Shown here: positions 1 to 8,466 of the stretch, one piece after another | Position numbering within the stretch: position 1 is the first letter of the stretch | How the letters are laid out: the number at the start of each line of letters is the position of its first letter | Source of the DNA: Flavobacterium litorale | GTDB taxonomy: Bacteria > Bacteroidota > Bacteroidia > Flavobacteriales > Flavobacteriaceae | Reading direction: 5' to 3' | Length of the DNA: 64,000 nucleotides | Assembly (NCBI RefSeq): GCF_019613795.1 | Contig: NZ_CP080429.1 | Location: 1,848,501-1,912,500, forward strand | Translations under genes and position numbers: made by a program | Notes under the pieces: model-generated | Databases searched by the model: none | Seen by the model: only the letters and a program-made list of their open reading frames with translations | Told to the model about the DNA's origin: nothing

Positions 1-375
1 GTAAGCAATTTTCCATGCCTCCAGTATTTCGGGTGTAGCTGCATCGCCCAGAACTTCATCAATAGAGGCCAATAGATGAGTTCCTACAATAGAGTACTGC
101 TCGGGTAATACATTAAGGCTTACATGCTTATTGCCTATACCTTTTAAAATATTCAGTAGTACGCTCGGGTTTTCTATATTTTCAGCATAAGAAAGTACTG
201 TACTAGCTAAGGCTGATTTTTGCCGCCCGTTTGCCTGATTTCCCATATTAAAGATTTCCTTAAGCTCTGGATGGTGTTCAAACATTCTTTTGTAAAGATA
301 ATTTGTAAGTACTTCGCCACTAGTTCTTAATAAGGGTACGGTAGCTGTAATTAGTTCTTTTTGTTGAGTATTCAT
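1..375 (-). CDS. hmp: Flavohemoglobin (nitric oxide dioxygenase), N-terminal globin part, cut by window edge
   Basis: Partial gene; the first 125 codons are visible, starting MNTQQKELITATVPLL, and the rest lies beyond the left edge. The visible part matches the globin domain of flavohemoglobins: TVPLLRTSGEVLTNYLYKRM is the A/B helix region, FEHHPELKEIFNM follows, and KHVSLNVLPEQYSIVGTHLL contains the proximal heme-ligand His in the usual KHxSL..PEQY context. In the family the protein uses heme, FAD and NAD(P)H to oxidise nitric oxide to nitrate in the cytosol; the FAD/NAD domain cannot be seen here. It lies 17 bp downstream of a small membrane-protein gene on the same strand and downstream of a Crp/Fnr regulator, which suggests a nitrosative-stress unit. 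Confidence 0.93.
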   Translation of the reverse strand, partial: MNTQQKELITATVPLLRTSGEVLTNYLYKRMFEHHPELKEIFNMGNQANGRQKSALASTVLSYAENIENPSVLLNILKGIGNKHVSLNVLPEQYSIVGTHLLASIDEVLGDAATPEILEAWKIAY

Positions 376-392
376 AAGTTTAAAAATGATAT

Positions 393-680
393 TTATAAGA
401 ATAAAGCGTTAATAATAATTAATAGGGTACTGGCAAACACACTTAGTAGCAGAAGATTAAAAATGGTTTTGGCAGATTGTTGTGAAAGCACGGCACCGTT
501 GAAGATCATGCATAGGATTACTACAATAAAAAGCTGTACCATTTGCATGGGATTTACCCCATTTATAAGAATGTACATTGCAGCGGCAGAGCCCAGACAG
601 CTTTGAAAAAGTATACTTAATGTTGCATACCCTATAAGACCTTCAGAATAAATTTTTAGATATTTTTGGTATATTTTCAT
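393..680 (-). CDS. Small integral membrane protein, probably co-transcribed with hmp
   Basis: A protein of 95 residues if it starts at MKIYQKYLKIYSEG. I chose this start over one 14 codons upstream because a TAnnTTTG promoter element (709-716) and a palindrome (686-707) would lie inside the longer reading. It has about three hydrophobic segments: LIGYATLSILFQSCLGSAAAMY, MVQLFIVVILCMIFNGAVL and IFNLLLLSVFASTLLIIINALFL. I recognise no enzymatic motif. The gap to the flavohemoglobin start is 17 bp, so the two are probably one transcript. The function is unknown; its position points to a role in the nitric-oxide or oxygen response. Confidence 0.7.
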   Translation of the reverse strand: MKIYQKYLKIYSEGLIGYATLSILFQSCLGSAAAMYILINGVNPMQMVQLFIVVILCMIFNGAVLSQQSAKTIFNLLLLSVFASTLLIIINALFL

Positions 681-685
681 TTTGA

Positions 686-707
686 AGTATTGTTTTAAAA
701 TAATACT
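686..707. promoter_or_regulatory. 22-bp imperfect palindrome at the hmp operon promoter
   Basis: Arms AGTATT and AATACT flank a TTTTAAAA core; 20 of 22 positions are self-complementary. A further AGTATT copy follows at 714-719, making three half-sites. The palindrome overlaps the expected transcription start downstream of the -7 element at 709-716. It is probably an operator; the binding protein is unknown. Confidence 0.55.
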
Positions 708-708
708 C

Positions 709-716
709 CAAAAGTA
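709..716 (-). promoter_or_regulatory. Candidate -7 element (TACTTTTG) for the small membrane protein-hmp operon
   Basis: Matches the Bacteroidota TAnnTTTG consensus on the minus strand, 29 bp before the chosen start codon at 680. Confidence 0.55.
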
Positions 717-740
717 TTTCATGAAAGCACCATTAGTTTA

Positions 741-755
741 TGATGTATGTCATCA
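741..755. promoter_or_regulatory. FNR-like dyad upstream of the hmp operon
   Basis: TGATG and CATCA arms separated by 5 bp; on the minus strand it reads TTGATG...CATCA, resembling the TTGAT/ATCAA half-sites of Fnr-type regulators. It is centred about 48 bp upstream of the inferred transcription start and lies just after the Crp/Fnr-family gene, so it is a plausible binding site for that protein. Confidence 0.45.
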
Positions 756-775
756 AAAAAATGATCGGAAAATTT

Positions 776-1372
776 TTAACGGTATACTTTTCTGCTTTTT
801 ATAGTAAGCTCTCCTTGTTTTTCAAGTTCCTTAATAGTGCGTATTACAGTTTCTACCCGTAGCCCTGTTAAATCGGCTATTTCCTGTCGGGTAAGATCCA
901 CTCTGTACTTTTGGTCAGTAGGCACTTTATATACCGTATCTTTAAAGTAATCCAGAAGTTTTATAATACGATGCGCTGCATCCTGAGAGGATATTTCGGA
1001 AGCCATAAGTGATTTATAAAATAATCTGTGAGCAAGTCGGATGGTAAATTGCAAGTTAATTTCGGGGTTGGCATACAGTAGCTTAAAGAAGTCTTCTTTT
1101 GGTAACAAGTATATTGCGCTATCCAACAGTGCCATGGCATTGGCAGGGTACTGCTCGTTTATGAGTAGCGGCGGTTCTCCAAAACTTTCTCCACCCGAAA
1201 ACATACCTTGTATAAATTCTTTTCCTTCATCATTAAAATTGCACATTTTTATTTTCCCCGAATCTACTTGATAAAAGTATTTAGGTGTTTCGCCAACTTT
1301 AAAGATAGTTTCTCCTTTTTTTAGTTCAACTTTAAAAGCACCAAAGTCAAGCAGTAGGTTCTCGCTTACCAT
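776..1372 (-). CDS. Crp/Fnr family transcriptional regulator
   Basis: A protein of 198 residues starting MVSENLLLDFGAF; the reading frame extends 13 codons further upstream but runs over the TAnnTTTG promoter at 1396-1403 without a better start. The N-terminal two thirds is a cyclic-nucleotide-binding-like beta roll (GETIFKVGETPKYFYQVDSGKIKM). The C-terminal end is a winged helix with the recognition helix TGLRVETVIRTIKELEKQG, close to the E..xR signature of Fnr proteins. There is no N-terminal cysteine cluster, so an Fnr-type 4Fe-4S sensor is unlikely. It probably controls the adjacent hmp operon, perhaps as a nitric-oxide or redox sensor; this is inferred from position. Confidence 0.88.
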   Translation of the reverse strand: MVSENLLLDFGAFKVELKKGETIFKVGETPKYFYQVDSGKIKMCNFNDEGKEFIQGMFSGGESFGEPPLLINEQYPANAMALLDSAIYLLPKEDFFKLLYANPEINLQFTIRLAHRLFYKSLMASEISSQDAAHRIIKLLDYFKDTVYKVPTDQKYRVDLTRQEIADLTGLRVETVIRTIKELEKQGELTIKSRKVYR

Positions 1373-1395
1373 GATTGAAGTTTTTAGTAGGGAAA

Positions 1396-1403
1396 CAAAT
1401 TTA
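1396..1403 (-). promoter_or_regulatory. Candidate -7 element (TAAATTTG) for the Crp/Fnr gene
   Basis: A TAnnTTTG match on the minus strand, 24 bp before the start codon at 1372. Confidence 0.45.
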
Positions 1404-1431
1404 CAAAACAATTGAATTAAATTACATATAT

Positions 1432-1471
1432 AAAAAAACCTTAACTACTTTATAATAGTTAAGGTTTTTTT
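1432..1471. terminator. Bidirectional terminator between ssrA and the Crp/Fnr gene
   Basis: A 15-bp perfect stem (AAAAAACCTTAACTA against its complement) with an 8-nt loop, flanked by A and T runs. It directly follows the 3' end of tmRNA on the minus strand. Confidence 0.8.
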
Positions 1472-1472
1472 G

Positions 1473-1865
1473 TGGAGTCGCCGGGAATCGAACCCGGGTC
1501 CAAACAAGCAATTAAAGAGCTTTCTACACGCTTAGTTTCCGCTTAAATTTTCGATAGTGTGCAAGGTCAGAAACAACCACATACTACTTAGCTTCTTTAG
1601 TTTCAGGACCTCTGCAAAGCAAAGAAGCCCCTAGGTTTACTTTTACGGTTCCCCTTAACAAAACGCCATAAACCAAGGCTTTTTAGGAGAATCTCGCTTT
1701 CCTACCTTGTAGGAACGAGGCTAATCGTACTATAAATTCGGATTATGCAGCTAGAGCGTAGTTATTTTCGCCGTTTAAAATTGTGAAACATTATTTACAG
1801 GATATGTTTCCGTTCCTGGCGTGCTTACCGTCCAATTCGACCTGCTGTCAAAACCAGTCGACCCC
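1473..1865 (-). ncRNA. ssrA: Transfer-messenger RNA (tmRNA)
   Basis: Rescues stalled ribosomes by trans-translation together with SmpB. The 5' end GGGGTCG pairs with CGACTCC at the 3' end to form the tRNA-like acceptor stem. The T-arm GGGTTCGATTCCC is present near the 3' end. The discriminator A is followed by CA rather than CCA, so the CCA tail is probably added after transcription. The tag reading frame, at 1743-1772, encodes GENNYALAA followed by TAA, starting at a GGC resume codon; ending in ALAA and containing NNY is typical of Flavobacteria. A hairpin terminator follows. It appears to be a normal one-piece tmRNA. Confidence 0.97.
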
Positions 1866-1927
1866 TAGTAAAACAGAAATAATAATGCATTTAAAATTTA
1901 AGTACAAATGCATACTTTACTAAAATG

Positions 1928-1935
1928 CAAAGGTA
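1928..1935 (-). promoter_or_regulatory. Candidate -7 element (TACCTTTG) for ssrA
   Basis: A TAnnTTTG match on the minus strand about 63 bp upstream of the mature tmRNA 5' end, which would leave a precursor leader to be removed by RNase P. Confidence 0.45.
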
Positions 1936-1969
1936 ATAAAAATGATTTTAATTTTCAGTCGATTTTTCT

Positions 1970-1977
1970 TATATTTG
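1970..1977 (+). promoter_or_regulatory. Candidate -7 element (TATATTTG) for the dehydrogenase gene at 2071
   Basis: Exact TAnnTTTG match on the plus strand. Transcription would start near 1984, giving a leader of about 87 nt. Confidence 0.5.
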
Positions 1978-2070
1978 CCGTCGTTATCAAAACCGAATTA
2001 CAGTATTATCAAAAGGAAACAACATCTTTTATAAAACCTGTAAAATCAAAAAACAATAACTCTATTGCCA

Positions 2071-3273
2071 ATGAAATTAGGTATTATTAAAGAGCGCAAA
2101 ACCCCGCCAGACAGAAGAGTAGTTTTTACCCCTGAAAAATTGGCAGCCATTGCAGAAAATTACCCTGATATAACGGTAAAAGCGGAAGCATCTGACATAC
2201 GAATATTTAAAGATGAAGAGTACGTAGCAGCAGGCATAGAGGTAGGTACTGACATGACGGACTGCGATGTGCTTATTGGAGTTAAAGAGGTGCCTGCCGA
2301 GGCTTTAATACCTAACAAAAAATACTTCTTTTTTTCGCACACTATTAAAAAACAGCACTACAACCAGAAGTTGTTACAAACTATACTAGATAATAATATA
2401 GAATTGTACGACCACGAAACGATTGTTGATGCTAATAACAAACGGCTTATTGGTTTTGGCAGGTATGCAGGTAATGTAGGCGCTTATAATACCATAAGGG
2501 CTTTTGGAATAAAGTACGAAATTTTTAAGCTACCAAAAGCAGAAACACTACCCGATAGAACCACTTTAATTGATAAGTTAAAAAGCATTGTATTACCGCC
2601 TGTAAAAATTGTACTTACAGGAAGAGGTAAAGTTGCTATGGGTGCTAAGGAGATGCTGGATGGTATGAAAATGAAAGAGGTGGCGGTAAACGATTACCTA
2701 ACTAAGAGTTACGACAGACCTGTATATACCCAAATAGATGTACTGGATTATAACAAACGCAAAGATGGTACACCTATAGAAAAGCAAGATTTTTACAACA
2801 ATCCGCTAGCATACGAATCTAATTTTGAACGGTTTGCCAATACATCGGATATTTTAATAACAGGTCATTTTTTTGGTAATAATGCACCAGACATACTAAC
2901 TCAGGATATGCTAAAATCGCACAACAATAAAATAAAAGTTGTAGGCGATGTATCTTGCGATATTGCGGGCCCTATAGCATGTACACTACGCCCCTCTACC
3001 ATTGCAGAGCCTATTTATGGGTACAACCCTGCAACGCATGAGGAAGTAGATATATATCATCCTTCGGCTGTGGTAGTAATGGCAGTAGATAATTTGCCTT
3101 GCGAATTACCCCGCGATGCCAGTATGGGCTTTGCAGAAATGTTTTATGATAATGTTATACCAGCATTTTTTAATGGTGATAAAGATGGCATACTAGAGCG
3201 TGCAAAAATTACCGAAAACGGTAAACTTACCGAGCGTTTTAAGTACCTAAGTGATTTTGTTGAAGAACGATAA
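2071..3273 (+). CDS. Alanine dehydrogenase / pyridine nucleotide transhydrogenase-family oxidoreductase
   Basis: A protein of 400 residues from the ATG in MKLGIIKERKTPPDRRV; an in-frame TTG two codons earlier is less likely. The N-terminal KERKTPPDRRVVFTPEKLA motif is the substrate-binding AlaDH/PNT N domain. The middle LPPVKIVLTGRGKVAMGAKEML is a Rossmann-type GxGxxxxG nucleotide-binding segment. The C-terminal GDVSCDIAGPIACTLRPSTIAEPIYGYNP resembles the LYS1-type saccharopine dehydrogenase branch as much as alanine dehydrogenase, so the substrate is uncertain. It stands alone between ssrA and a sugar transporter and ends 46 bp before a hairpin terminator. Confidence 0.85.
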   Translation: MKLGIIKERKTPPDRRVVFTPEKLAAIAENYPDITVKAEASDIRIFKDEEYVAAGIEVGTDMTDCDVLIGVKEVPAEALIPNKKYFFFSHTIKKQHYNQKLLQTILDNNIELYDHETIVDANNKRLIGFGRYAGNVGAYNTIRAFGIKYEIFKLPKAETLPDRTTLIDKLKSIVLPPVKIVLTGRGKVAMGAKEMLDGMKMKEVAVNDYLTKSYDRPVYTQIDVLDYNKRKDGTPIEKQDFYNNPLAYESNFERFANTSDILITGHFFGNNAPDILTQDMLKSHNNKIKVVGDVSCDIAGPIACTLRPSTIAEPIYGYNPATHEEVDIYHPSAVVVMAVDNLPCELPRDASMGFAEMFYDNVIPAFFNGDKDGILERAKITENGKLTERFKYLSDFVEER

Positions 3274-3318
3274 AATGTAAACTTAATATCTTAATTTTAA
3301 AGATATCCATACAATACA

Positions 3319-3350
3319 TAAAAGCCTCTTAATTGTTAAGAGGCTTTTTT
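3319..3350 (+). terminator. Rho-independent terminator
   Basis: Stem AAGCCTCTTAA with its complement around a TTG loop, followed by TTTTTT. It ends the dehydrogenase transcript. Confidence 0.85.
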
Positions 3351-3831
3351 ATATACTATATAGTTCAATATCCTATTTGAAGTATTGTTTTTTCGATATG
3401 TTTAAAATAACCTCTTCAAAATTATATTTTATGGGTTGATAGGAGTTAGAATTACTCTTTTTTTATTGAATTACTACATTATTGTAATAGTAGATATATG
3501 TATATTTATGATATTTTTTAATTGTACGAAATTTTGGTACAAATTAAATAGCTTAAAAAACATACTAACAAAAATTAATACCAATAAATCTATTATATAC
3601 ACTCTCATCACAAAAGTACAATTGCTATTAGTTGTTCGTTATTGTAAAATTTTGTTACCTAATTAATACCTTGCCCATCATTCAGTAAGTACTTTCAAAA
3701 GTATTAGAGAGGTTATTTGCTAACAATTTTTACTTTTTTACAACTAACGTATTCCCTTCCATATCTTTTAAATTACAGCATCATAATTCTATTCTAAAAA
3801 TCTAGTATTACATTAATTTTCAATTGCACTT
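3351..3831. other. Long AT-rich intergenic region upstream of the FHS transporter
   Basis: About 480 bp with no convincing gene. A 76-codon open frame at 3436-3666 is AT-rich, low-complexity and unlike a protein. The only structured site I see is a 14-bp near-palindrome with arms TACTTT and AAAGTA at 3690-3703. The region presumably carries the transporter promoter and its control sites, but no clear TAnnTTTG box stands out. Confidence 0.5.
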
Positions 3832-5493
3832 ATGAGCACAAACGAAACAAAAACCAATTATCCTGCATTATATACCCTAATCACGGTATTTTTCTTTTGG
3901 GGCTTTATAGCAGCATCAAACGGTGTTTTTATTCCTTTTTGCAAAACCAAATTTGGCTTAGATCAATTTCAGAGCCAACTTATTGATTTTGCTTTTTACG
4001 GCGCATATTATATGGGCGCACTACTATTATTTATATTTAGTACTGCCATAAAAAAAGATATTTTAAATGCTTGGGGTTTTAAAAAAGGAATTATCAATGG
4101 ACTGTTAATTAGTACTGTAGGTGCAGTACTCATGATTTTTGCAGTACAATCTGGCGACTATTATCTTATTTTAGGGGCTTTATTTATAGTAGCACTCGGA
4201 TTCTCATTACAGCAAACATCAGCACAACCCTTTACTACATCATTAGGCGAGCCGCATACTGCTAGTAACAGGTTAAACCTTGCAGGGGGTGTAAACTCAT
4301 TTGGTACTACTATTGGTCCCATTGTGGTTTCATTGGCATTATTTGGTGTAGCATCAGGTATCAATATTGAGGAATTTGCGCAACGATCCGAGTCGCTCGA
4401 TATGATGGAGATACTTTATATGTTTGTAGGAGCATTATTTTTAATTGCTGCTGGATTATTTTTCTTCTCTAAAAAATTACCATCAGGTAAAATGGAATCC
4501 GTATTCGAGCCTGCCAATAAAGCAATGATAACCCTTATTGTTATTACAGTACTGTTAATAGCAATATTTGGTTATATTTTCTCGAGATATGAAGACCCTG
4601 AGTTTATAACACGTTTTATAGAAAATAGGGAGGACGACTATTTAGGGTTATGGCTTACTGTAGCTACCTTATTAGTAATTGTGTTGGGTTTATTGTATGC
4701 CAATAATGCAGCGCAACGCAAACCCGAAGGTTGGGGCGCTATGCGTTACCCGCAACTGGTTTTAGGTATGCTGGGTATATTTACCTATGTAGGGGTAGAG
4801 GTAACCATACAAAGTAACTTGGGCGAGCTTTTAGGCACACCAGAGTTTGGTAGCCGAACAGGTTCGGCTATTGCGCCTTTTATATCAATGTATTGGGGTA
4901 GTTTAATGATAGGGCGTTGGGCAGGAGCCATTACGGTATTTAACCCAACCAACTCCATGAAAAAGATATTATTAATTGTAGTACCCTACATAGCTTTTGG
5001 TGTTGTGTTATTAGCCAATTATATATCGGGGCAAGATATTACACCTTTGTATGCTTATGCTGCCATTGTGCTAATACAAATTGGAGGTTTCTTTATGGGA
5101 CAAGATCATCCTGCCAAAACACTAATGATTTTTGGGTTACTGGGTATGATAGCCATGCTTGTAGGGTTATTTACTACTGGTAATACAGCCATTTATGCCT
5201 TTATGAGTGGTGGGCTGTTCTGTAGCATTATGTGGCCCTCCATATTCTCGTTGGGTATAGCAGGTATCGGTAAATATACCTCTCAAGGTTCAGCATTTTT
5301 AATAATGATGATATTAGGAGGTGGTATTATCCCGCCATTACAAGGCAAAATTGCCGATATGATTGGCATACACCGTTCATACTTCATCCCCGTGCTTTGT
5401 TTTGCATACATTGCTTTTTACGGTTGGTACGTAGTTAAAATACTTAAAAAACAAGGTATTGCCAACGAGATAGAGGTTGGTAGCGCACATTAA
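3832..5493 (+). CDS. Sugar:H+ symporter, FHS (fucose/glucose-galactose) branch of the major facilitator superfamily
   Basis: A protein of 553 residues with about 12 to 14 membrane segments. The first, [25 protein letters not shown], carries the FFxWGF signature of the FucP/GluP group, and the region [40 protein letters not shown] has the family's NxxGGxxxxGTxxGP motif. It is longer than FucP (about 440 residues) because of a loop-rich central region around residues 205-330. It probably imports a hexose across the inner membrane with protons. It is monocistronic, with a long upstream region and a strong downstream hairpin. The sugar cannot be told from sequence. Confidence 0.88.
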   Translation: MSTNETKTNYPALYTLITVFFFWGFIAASNGVFIPFCKTKFGLDQFQSQLIDFAFYGAYYMGALLLFIFSTAIKKDILNAWGFKKGIINGLLISTVGAVLMIFAVQSGDYYLILGALFIVALGFSLQQTSAQPFTTSLGEPHTASNRLNLAGGVNSFGTTIGPIVVSLALFGVASGINIEEFAQRSESLDMMEILYMFVGALFLIAAGLFFFSKKLPSGKMESVFEPANKAMITLIVITVLLIAIFGYIFSRYEDPEFITRFIENREDDYLGLWLTVATLLVIVLGLLYANNAAQRKPEGWGAMRYPQLVLGMLGIFTYVGVEVTIQSNLGELLGTPEFGSRTGSAIAPFISMYWGSLMIGRWAGAITVFNPTNSMKKILLIVVPYIAFGVVLLANYISGQDITPLYAYAAIVLIQIGGFFMGQDHPAKTLMIFGLLGMIAMLVGLFTTGNTAIYAFMSGGLFCSIMWPSIFSLGIAGIGKYTSQGSAFLIMMILGGGIIPPLQGKIADMIGIHRSYFIPVLCFAYIAFYGWYVVKILKKQGIANEIEVGSAH

Positions 5494-5520
5494 TACCCTA
5501 CGAAATTAAATGTTATAAGT

Positions 5521-5554
5521 ATGCCCCTGTATATACAGGGGCATAGTATTTTTA
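5521..5554. terminator. Terminator between convergent transporter and creD
   Basis: A perfect 24-bp palindrome with arms ATGCCCCTGTAT, followed on the plus strand by TAGTATTTTTAT. I read it as a terminator because it lies just past the stop codon in a convergent gap. Confidence 0.7.
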
Positions 5555-5563
5555 TAGTGCTTA

Positions 5564-6946
5564 CTAACCGTTTGTGGTACTCCAGTCAATTTTTCGGGAA
5601 ACATACATTACTGCTCCTAATATCAAGAACAAGCCTATACTGCCTACTAATAAGGCATAGTTTTCCAACTGTATTATTACATATATAAATGTGTATAATG
5701 CGCTTAATGCTATTGTAATAAATATAGGGAACTTTTTATTTTTTAGTATAGATATAGAATAGAGCCCTATCATAACCACAACGGCTGCTCCTGCGCTACC
5801 ATAGCCAAGTTTAAAACTACTGTGTTCGGTTATTGAAATTAGTAGCGTGTAGAACATAATGAGTGCTAAGCCTATCATGCTATACTGAAAAATATGAATG
5901 TTTATTTTACTTATACTTTGTATTAAAAAGAATACCAAAAAGGTTAACCCAATAACCAAAAAGCCATATTTAGTAGCACGCTCACTTTGCTGATATTCAC
6001 TAACGGGAATAACAAAATCAACATCAAAACTATATTCGTTTAAATTGGGTAGCGTTTCAAAATAGTGTTGCACAAACGGACGGTTCAATGCAGATATTTT
6101 CCACTTCGCCGTAAAGCTATCTTTAGTAATGGTTTTATTTTCGGGGATAAAATTACCTTGAAAACCTGGCGAATACCAATTGGATGTCATGGTAGCAGTT
6201 GTTTTTTTACCAATAGGTACAATGCTAACTTGTTGGCTTCCTTTATAGCTTATATCAAAATTAAAATCCATTGCCTTTCCACTAAATACTTTCTTAGCAT
6301 TAAAATTTTTAGTGGTTAATGCAGCGTTGTCTGTTTGTTTCGACTTAAATCGAGGAGCTATTTCATTAGATTCGAAGCCTAAATTTGTGGGTTCAAAAAC
6401 ATAACGCTCCCCGTTTATAGTCATGGTAACCTCTCCTTTAATGCCTTTAATATTATTGGTAGCCACTATTACAGTAGCTTTATCCCATTGAATATTCTCA
6501 TCTTTAATATTTTTATCACTAAAATTCGGAATGCTATAGTTTCCGTCAAAATTCATTTTAGACGTAAACAAAACTGATTCGTAGTTATTACGATGTTTCT
6601 TCTCAGTTTCAACATTAATTTTTCCATTTAATACATCAGGAAAAAAGTAAGCATATTTCGTGTGCGATGTTGTAGTAATGGTTACTTTTCTGGTGGCTTT
6701 ATCAATAGTACTAGTTTCCTCGTTAATGGTATAAGGAATTTTTAGTACAGGTCCGTAAAGGTATACGTTACTACCCCATTTTTGATTAATTTCTCGTACT
6801 ACGTCCTTTTGCCGTTCGGCACGTTCTGTTATAAGACTCTTTACGTACTCTAACGGTATTAGTAAAACTAACGTCAGCAAACCTACCATAATAATTTTTG
6901 CGGTAGCCGATTGAAAAAAGTTTTTTGGTTGTTCTTGATTCTCCAT
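5564..6946 (-). CDS. creD: CreD family inner-membrane protein
   Basis: A protein of 460 residues. After a short cytoplasmic tail there is one membrane segment (IIMVGLLTLVLLIPLEYV), a large periplasmic domain of about 270 residues (including WGSNVYLYGPVLKIPY and the NWYSPGFQGNFIPE region), and a C-terminal bundle of about five or six membrane segments. This order and length match CreD. In E. coli, creD is induced by the CreBC two-component system and loss affects envelope and colicin sensitivity; its biochemical role is not known. Here no creBC is present and the gene is last in a six-gene minus-strand operon with its own winged-helix regulator. Confidence 0.9.
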   Translation of the reverse strand: MENQEQPKNFFQSATAKIIMVGLLTLVLLIPLEYVKSLITERAERQKDVVREINQKWGSNVYLYGPVLKIPYTINEETSTIDKATRKVTITTTSHTKYAYFFPDVLNGKINVETEKKHRNNYESVLFTSKMNFDGNYSIPNFSDKNIKDENIQWDKATVIVATNNIKGIKGEVTMTINGERYVFEPTNLGFESNEIAPRFKSKQTDNAALTTKNFNAKKVFSGKAMDFNFDISYKGSQQVSIVPIGKKTTATMTSNWYSPGFQGNFIPENKTITKDSFTAKWKISALNRPFVQHYFETLPNLNEYSFDVDFVIPVSEYQQSERATKYGFLVIGLTFLVFFLIQSISKINIHIFQYSMIGLALIMFYTLLISITEHSSFKLGYGSAGAAVVVMIGLYSISILKNKKFPIFITIALSALYTFIYVIIQLENYALLVGSIGLFLILGAVMYVSRKIDWSTTNG

Positions 6947-6957
6947 AATAGTTATTA

Positions 6958-7293
6958 TTAAAAAATTAGTTGTTTTGAATAAATTACAATGAGTATATAA
7001 AGTATACTTATTGGTATATTAAGTAGCATTAGCGTAGCCCTTGCCAAAATGATTGTTTGATATTGTTTGTGTATAAAAGAGGCAATTGCAAGCCCTATAA
7101 AAACAACACTGTTTATTGTAGCGGCTATTAATATATATGTAAAGCCAATCTCTATATAGTTTTCTGATTTTAGATTTAGTAAATAGAGTGTGAAAACTAT
7201 TGTACCTCCTACAAATGATGCTCCGAACAACCATGTTGGTATTTGTTTAATCCACGTTATATGATGTGGTAATTTTTGTTCTTTTATTTCCAT
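6958..7293 (-). CDS. Small integral membrane protein of the creD operon
   Basis: A protein of 111 residues with a charged N-terminal tail (MEIKEQKLPHHITWIKQIP) and about four hydrophobic segments (TWLFGASFVGGTIVFTLYLL, FTYILIAATINSVVFIGLAI, ILARATLMLLNIPISI, LYILIVIYSKQLIF). No known motif is recognised. It starts 3 bp after the preceding gene's stop and ends 11 bp before creD, so it is clearly co-transcribed with them. The function is unknown; an accessory envelope role with CreD is inferred from position alone. Confidence 0.75.
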   Translation of the reverse strand: MEIKEQKLPHHITWIKQIPTWLFGASFVGGTIVFTLYLLNLKSENYIEIGFTYILIAATINSVVFIGLAIASFIHKQYQTIILARATLMLLNIPISILYILIVIYSKQLIF

Positions 7294-7296
7294 AAA

Positions 7297-7701
7297 TTAT
7301 TGTATTAAAAAAGTGTCTTTAATTTTCTCTATTGGTAAATGCAACATTTTATAATGGTCTAAATCATAAAATCGGAGTGCGTTTCTTCCATCTTTATAGC
7401 GCTGATAAAAATGCTTTATATGGAAAGGATAGTCTAGGAGCCCTACCATCATTTGGTAAAATGTGGCAAAGCTTTTATTACCGTTGCCAAACAGGTAGAA
7501 GTACATACCAAATTGCTCCTCTACAGAAGTATTCTTTGTGATTAAGAGATTGTAGACATCTTCTTTTTTGAATGTTGTTTGAGGCTCAAATTCTTTTCTG
7601 AACAGGTATTGCCCTAAGTGAAACCCTAGGCTATTACTGGGATAGCTTATAAGTTCCGTAATGTCTACAGTTACTGATTTTTGTTGGAATAGTTTATTCA
7701 T
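7297..7701 (-). CDS. Uncharacterised cytoplasmic protein of the creD operon
   Basis: A soluble protein of 134 residues with no signal peptide or membrane segment. Aromatic-rich stretches include GMYFYLFGNGNKSFATFY and DYPFHIKHFYQRYKDG, and the C-terminal half has several His residues (FHIKHFYQRY, DLDHYKMLHL). A distant relation to the Coq4 family occurred to me but the HDxxH zinc-site motif is not evident, so I do not claim it. A 17-bp palindrome lies 26-42 bp upstream of its start. The gap to the next gene is 3 bp. It is probably part of the regulated envelope operon. Confidence 0.7.
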   Translation of the reverse strand: MNKLFQQKSVTVDITELISYPSNSLGFHLGQYLFRKEFEPQTTFKKEDVYNLLITKNTSVEEQFGMYFYLFGNGNKSFATFYQMMVGLLDYPFHIKHFYQRYKDGRNALRFYDLDHYKMLHLPIEKIKDTFLIQ

Positions 7702-7726
7702 AACGATAATGGGTTAAAGTTTATAT

Positions 7727-7743
7727 ACTTTGAATTTCAAAGT
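7727..7743. promoter_or_regulatory. Operator copy 1 of the creD/DUF1361 operon
   Basis: A perfect 17-bp palindrome, ACTTTGAA-T-TTCAAAGT, 26-42 bp upstream of the gene starting at 7701. On the minus strand it is followed by TATATAAACTTTAA, a possible core promoter. The same palindrome occurs at 8431-8447 and 9383-9399. Confidence 0.75.
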
Positions 7744-7759
7744 GTAGGTGTAAATTTTT

Positions 7760-8410
7760 TTATTTTTCGGATGTATAATACAAGTGAAAGAGTAGGAGTA
7801 GGAAGCACCCAAAACCAAGCGTCATACCAAAAGCGGTACTATTTGCTACATTGTGTAGTAAATCGGTAAGTAGTGTTATAGGCTTACTAAGTACATCCCA
7901 ACTATTATAGCGCAAAAATCGACCTAGATAAACGCCAAACCCTGATAAAAAGCATGCTGCTGCAATACTGAACCATGCAATTAGCGGATTGGTTTTAATA
8001 CTTAGGATATTAAAAACTTGTTTCATAGATACTAAACCTGCCAATACACCCCCAATGGCAAACGATGCAAGCAATAGTACATCGTACCAGATGGGTATTG
8101 CACCTATCCCTTTTTTTAAATGGACAAAGTCGGTAATTATATAGGGGGCGTTAGGCAGTAGTAGTAGCCAGACAAGTAGTAGTGGATAAAAGTATATTTT
8201 TTGCTCTATAAGTTTAATGCTATTCATCATAATAGCAGATAACGCCAAGGGTAAGTAGGCTAGAAAGAGATTCCAGACTAAAAAACTGTAAAACATTAAT
8301 TGTGTTACTTGTATTCGCACCAATAGTAGCGCTACCGAGAATAATGCTAAGTAGAGTAGAGCGTAATGCTGCTTAAACGTGTTAACGAATGTGACCTGAA
8401 GTGTTTTCAT
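7760..8410 (-). CDS. DUF1361 family integral membrane protein
   Basis: A protein of 216 residues with about six membrane segments. It shows the DUF1361 hallmarks: FLVWNLFLAYLPLALS at residues 41-57 and LLLPNAPYIITDFVHLKKGIGAIPIWYDVLLL near the centre. The biochemical function of the family is not established. It is the third gene of the operon, 57 bp after the winged-helix regulator, and has its own copy of the operon palindrome 21-37 bp upstream. This suggests it can be transcribed separately under the same control. Confidence 0.88.
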   Translation of the reverse strand: MKTLQVTFVNTFKQHYALLYLALFSVALLLVRIQVTQLMFYSFLVWNLFLAYLPLALSAIMMNSIKLIEQKIYFYPLLLVWLLLLPNAPYIITDFVHLKKGIGAIPIWYDVLLLASFAIGGVLAGLVSMKQVFNILSIKTNPLIAWFSIAAACFLSGFGVYLGRFLRYNSWDVLSKPITLLTDLLHNVANSTAFGMTLGFGCFLLLLFHLYYTSEK

Positions 8411-8430
8411 GTATTTGTGTTTTTAAAAGT

Positions 8431-8447
8431 ACTTTGAAATTCAAAGT
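8431..8447. promoter_or_regulatory. Operator copy 2 of the creD/DUF1361 operon
   Basis: A perfect 17-bp palindrome, ACTTTGAA-A-TTCAAAGT, between the regulator stop and the DUF1361 start. Confidence 0.75.
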
Positions 8448-8466
8448 TTAAATTCAAAAAAAAGGA

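Noticed and set aside
3436..3666. 76-codon open frame in the gap before the FHS transporter
   Set aside because: Very AT-rich, runs of Ile, Leu, Lys and Asn, no recognisable start context or family-like segment; typical of chance frames in AT-rich spacer.
5521..5544. Perfect 24-bp palindrome considered as an operator
   Set aside because: It lies just after a stop codon in a convergent gap, is GC-rich in the arms and is followed by T-rich sequence, so a terminator is the simpler reading.
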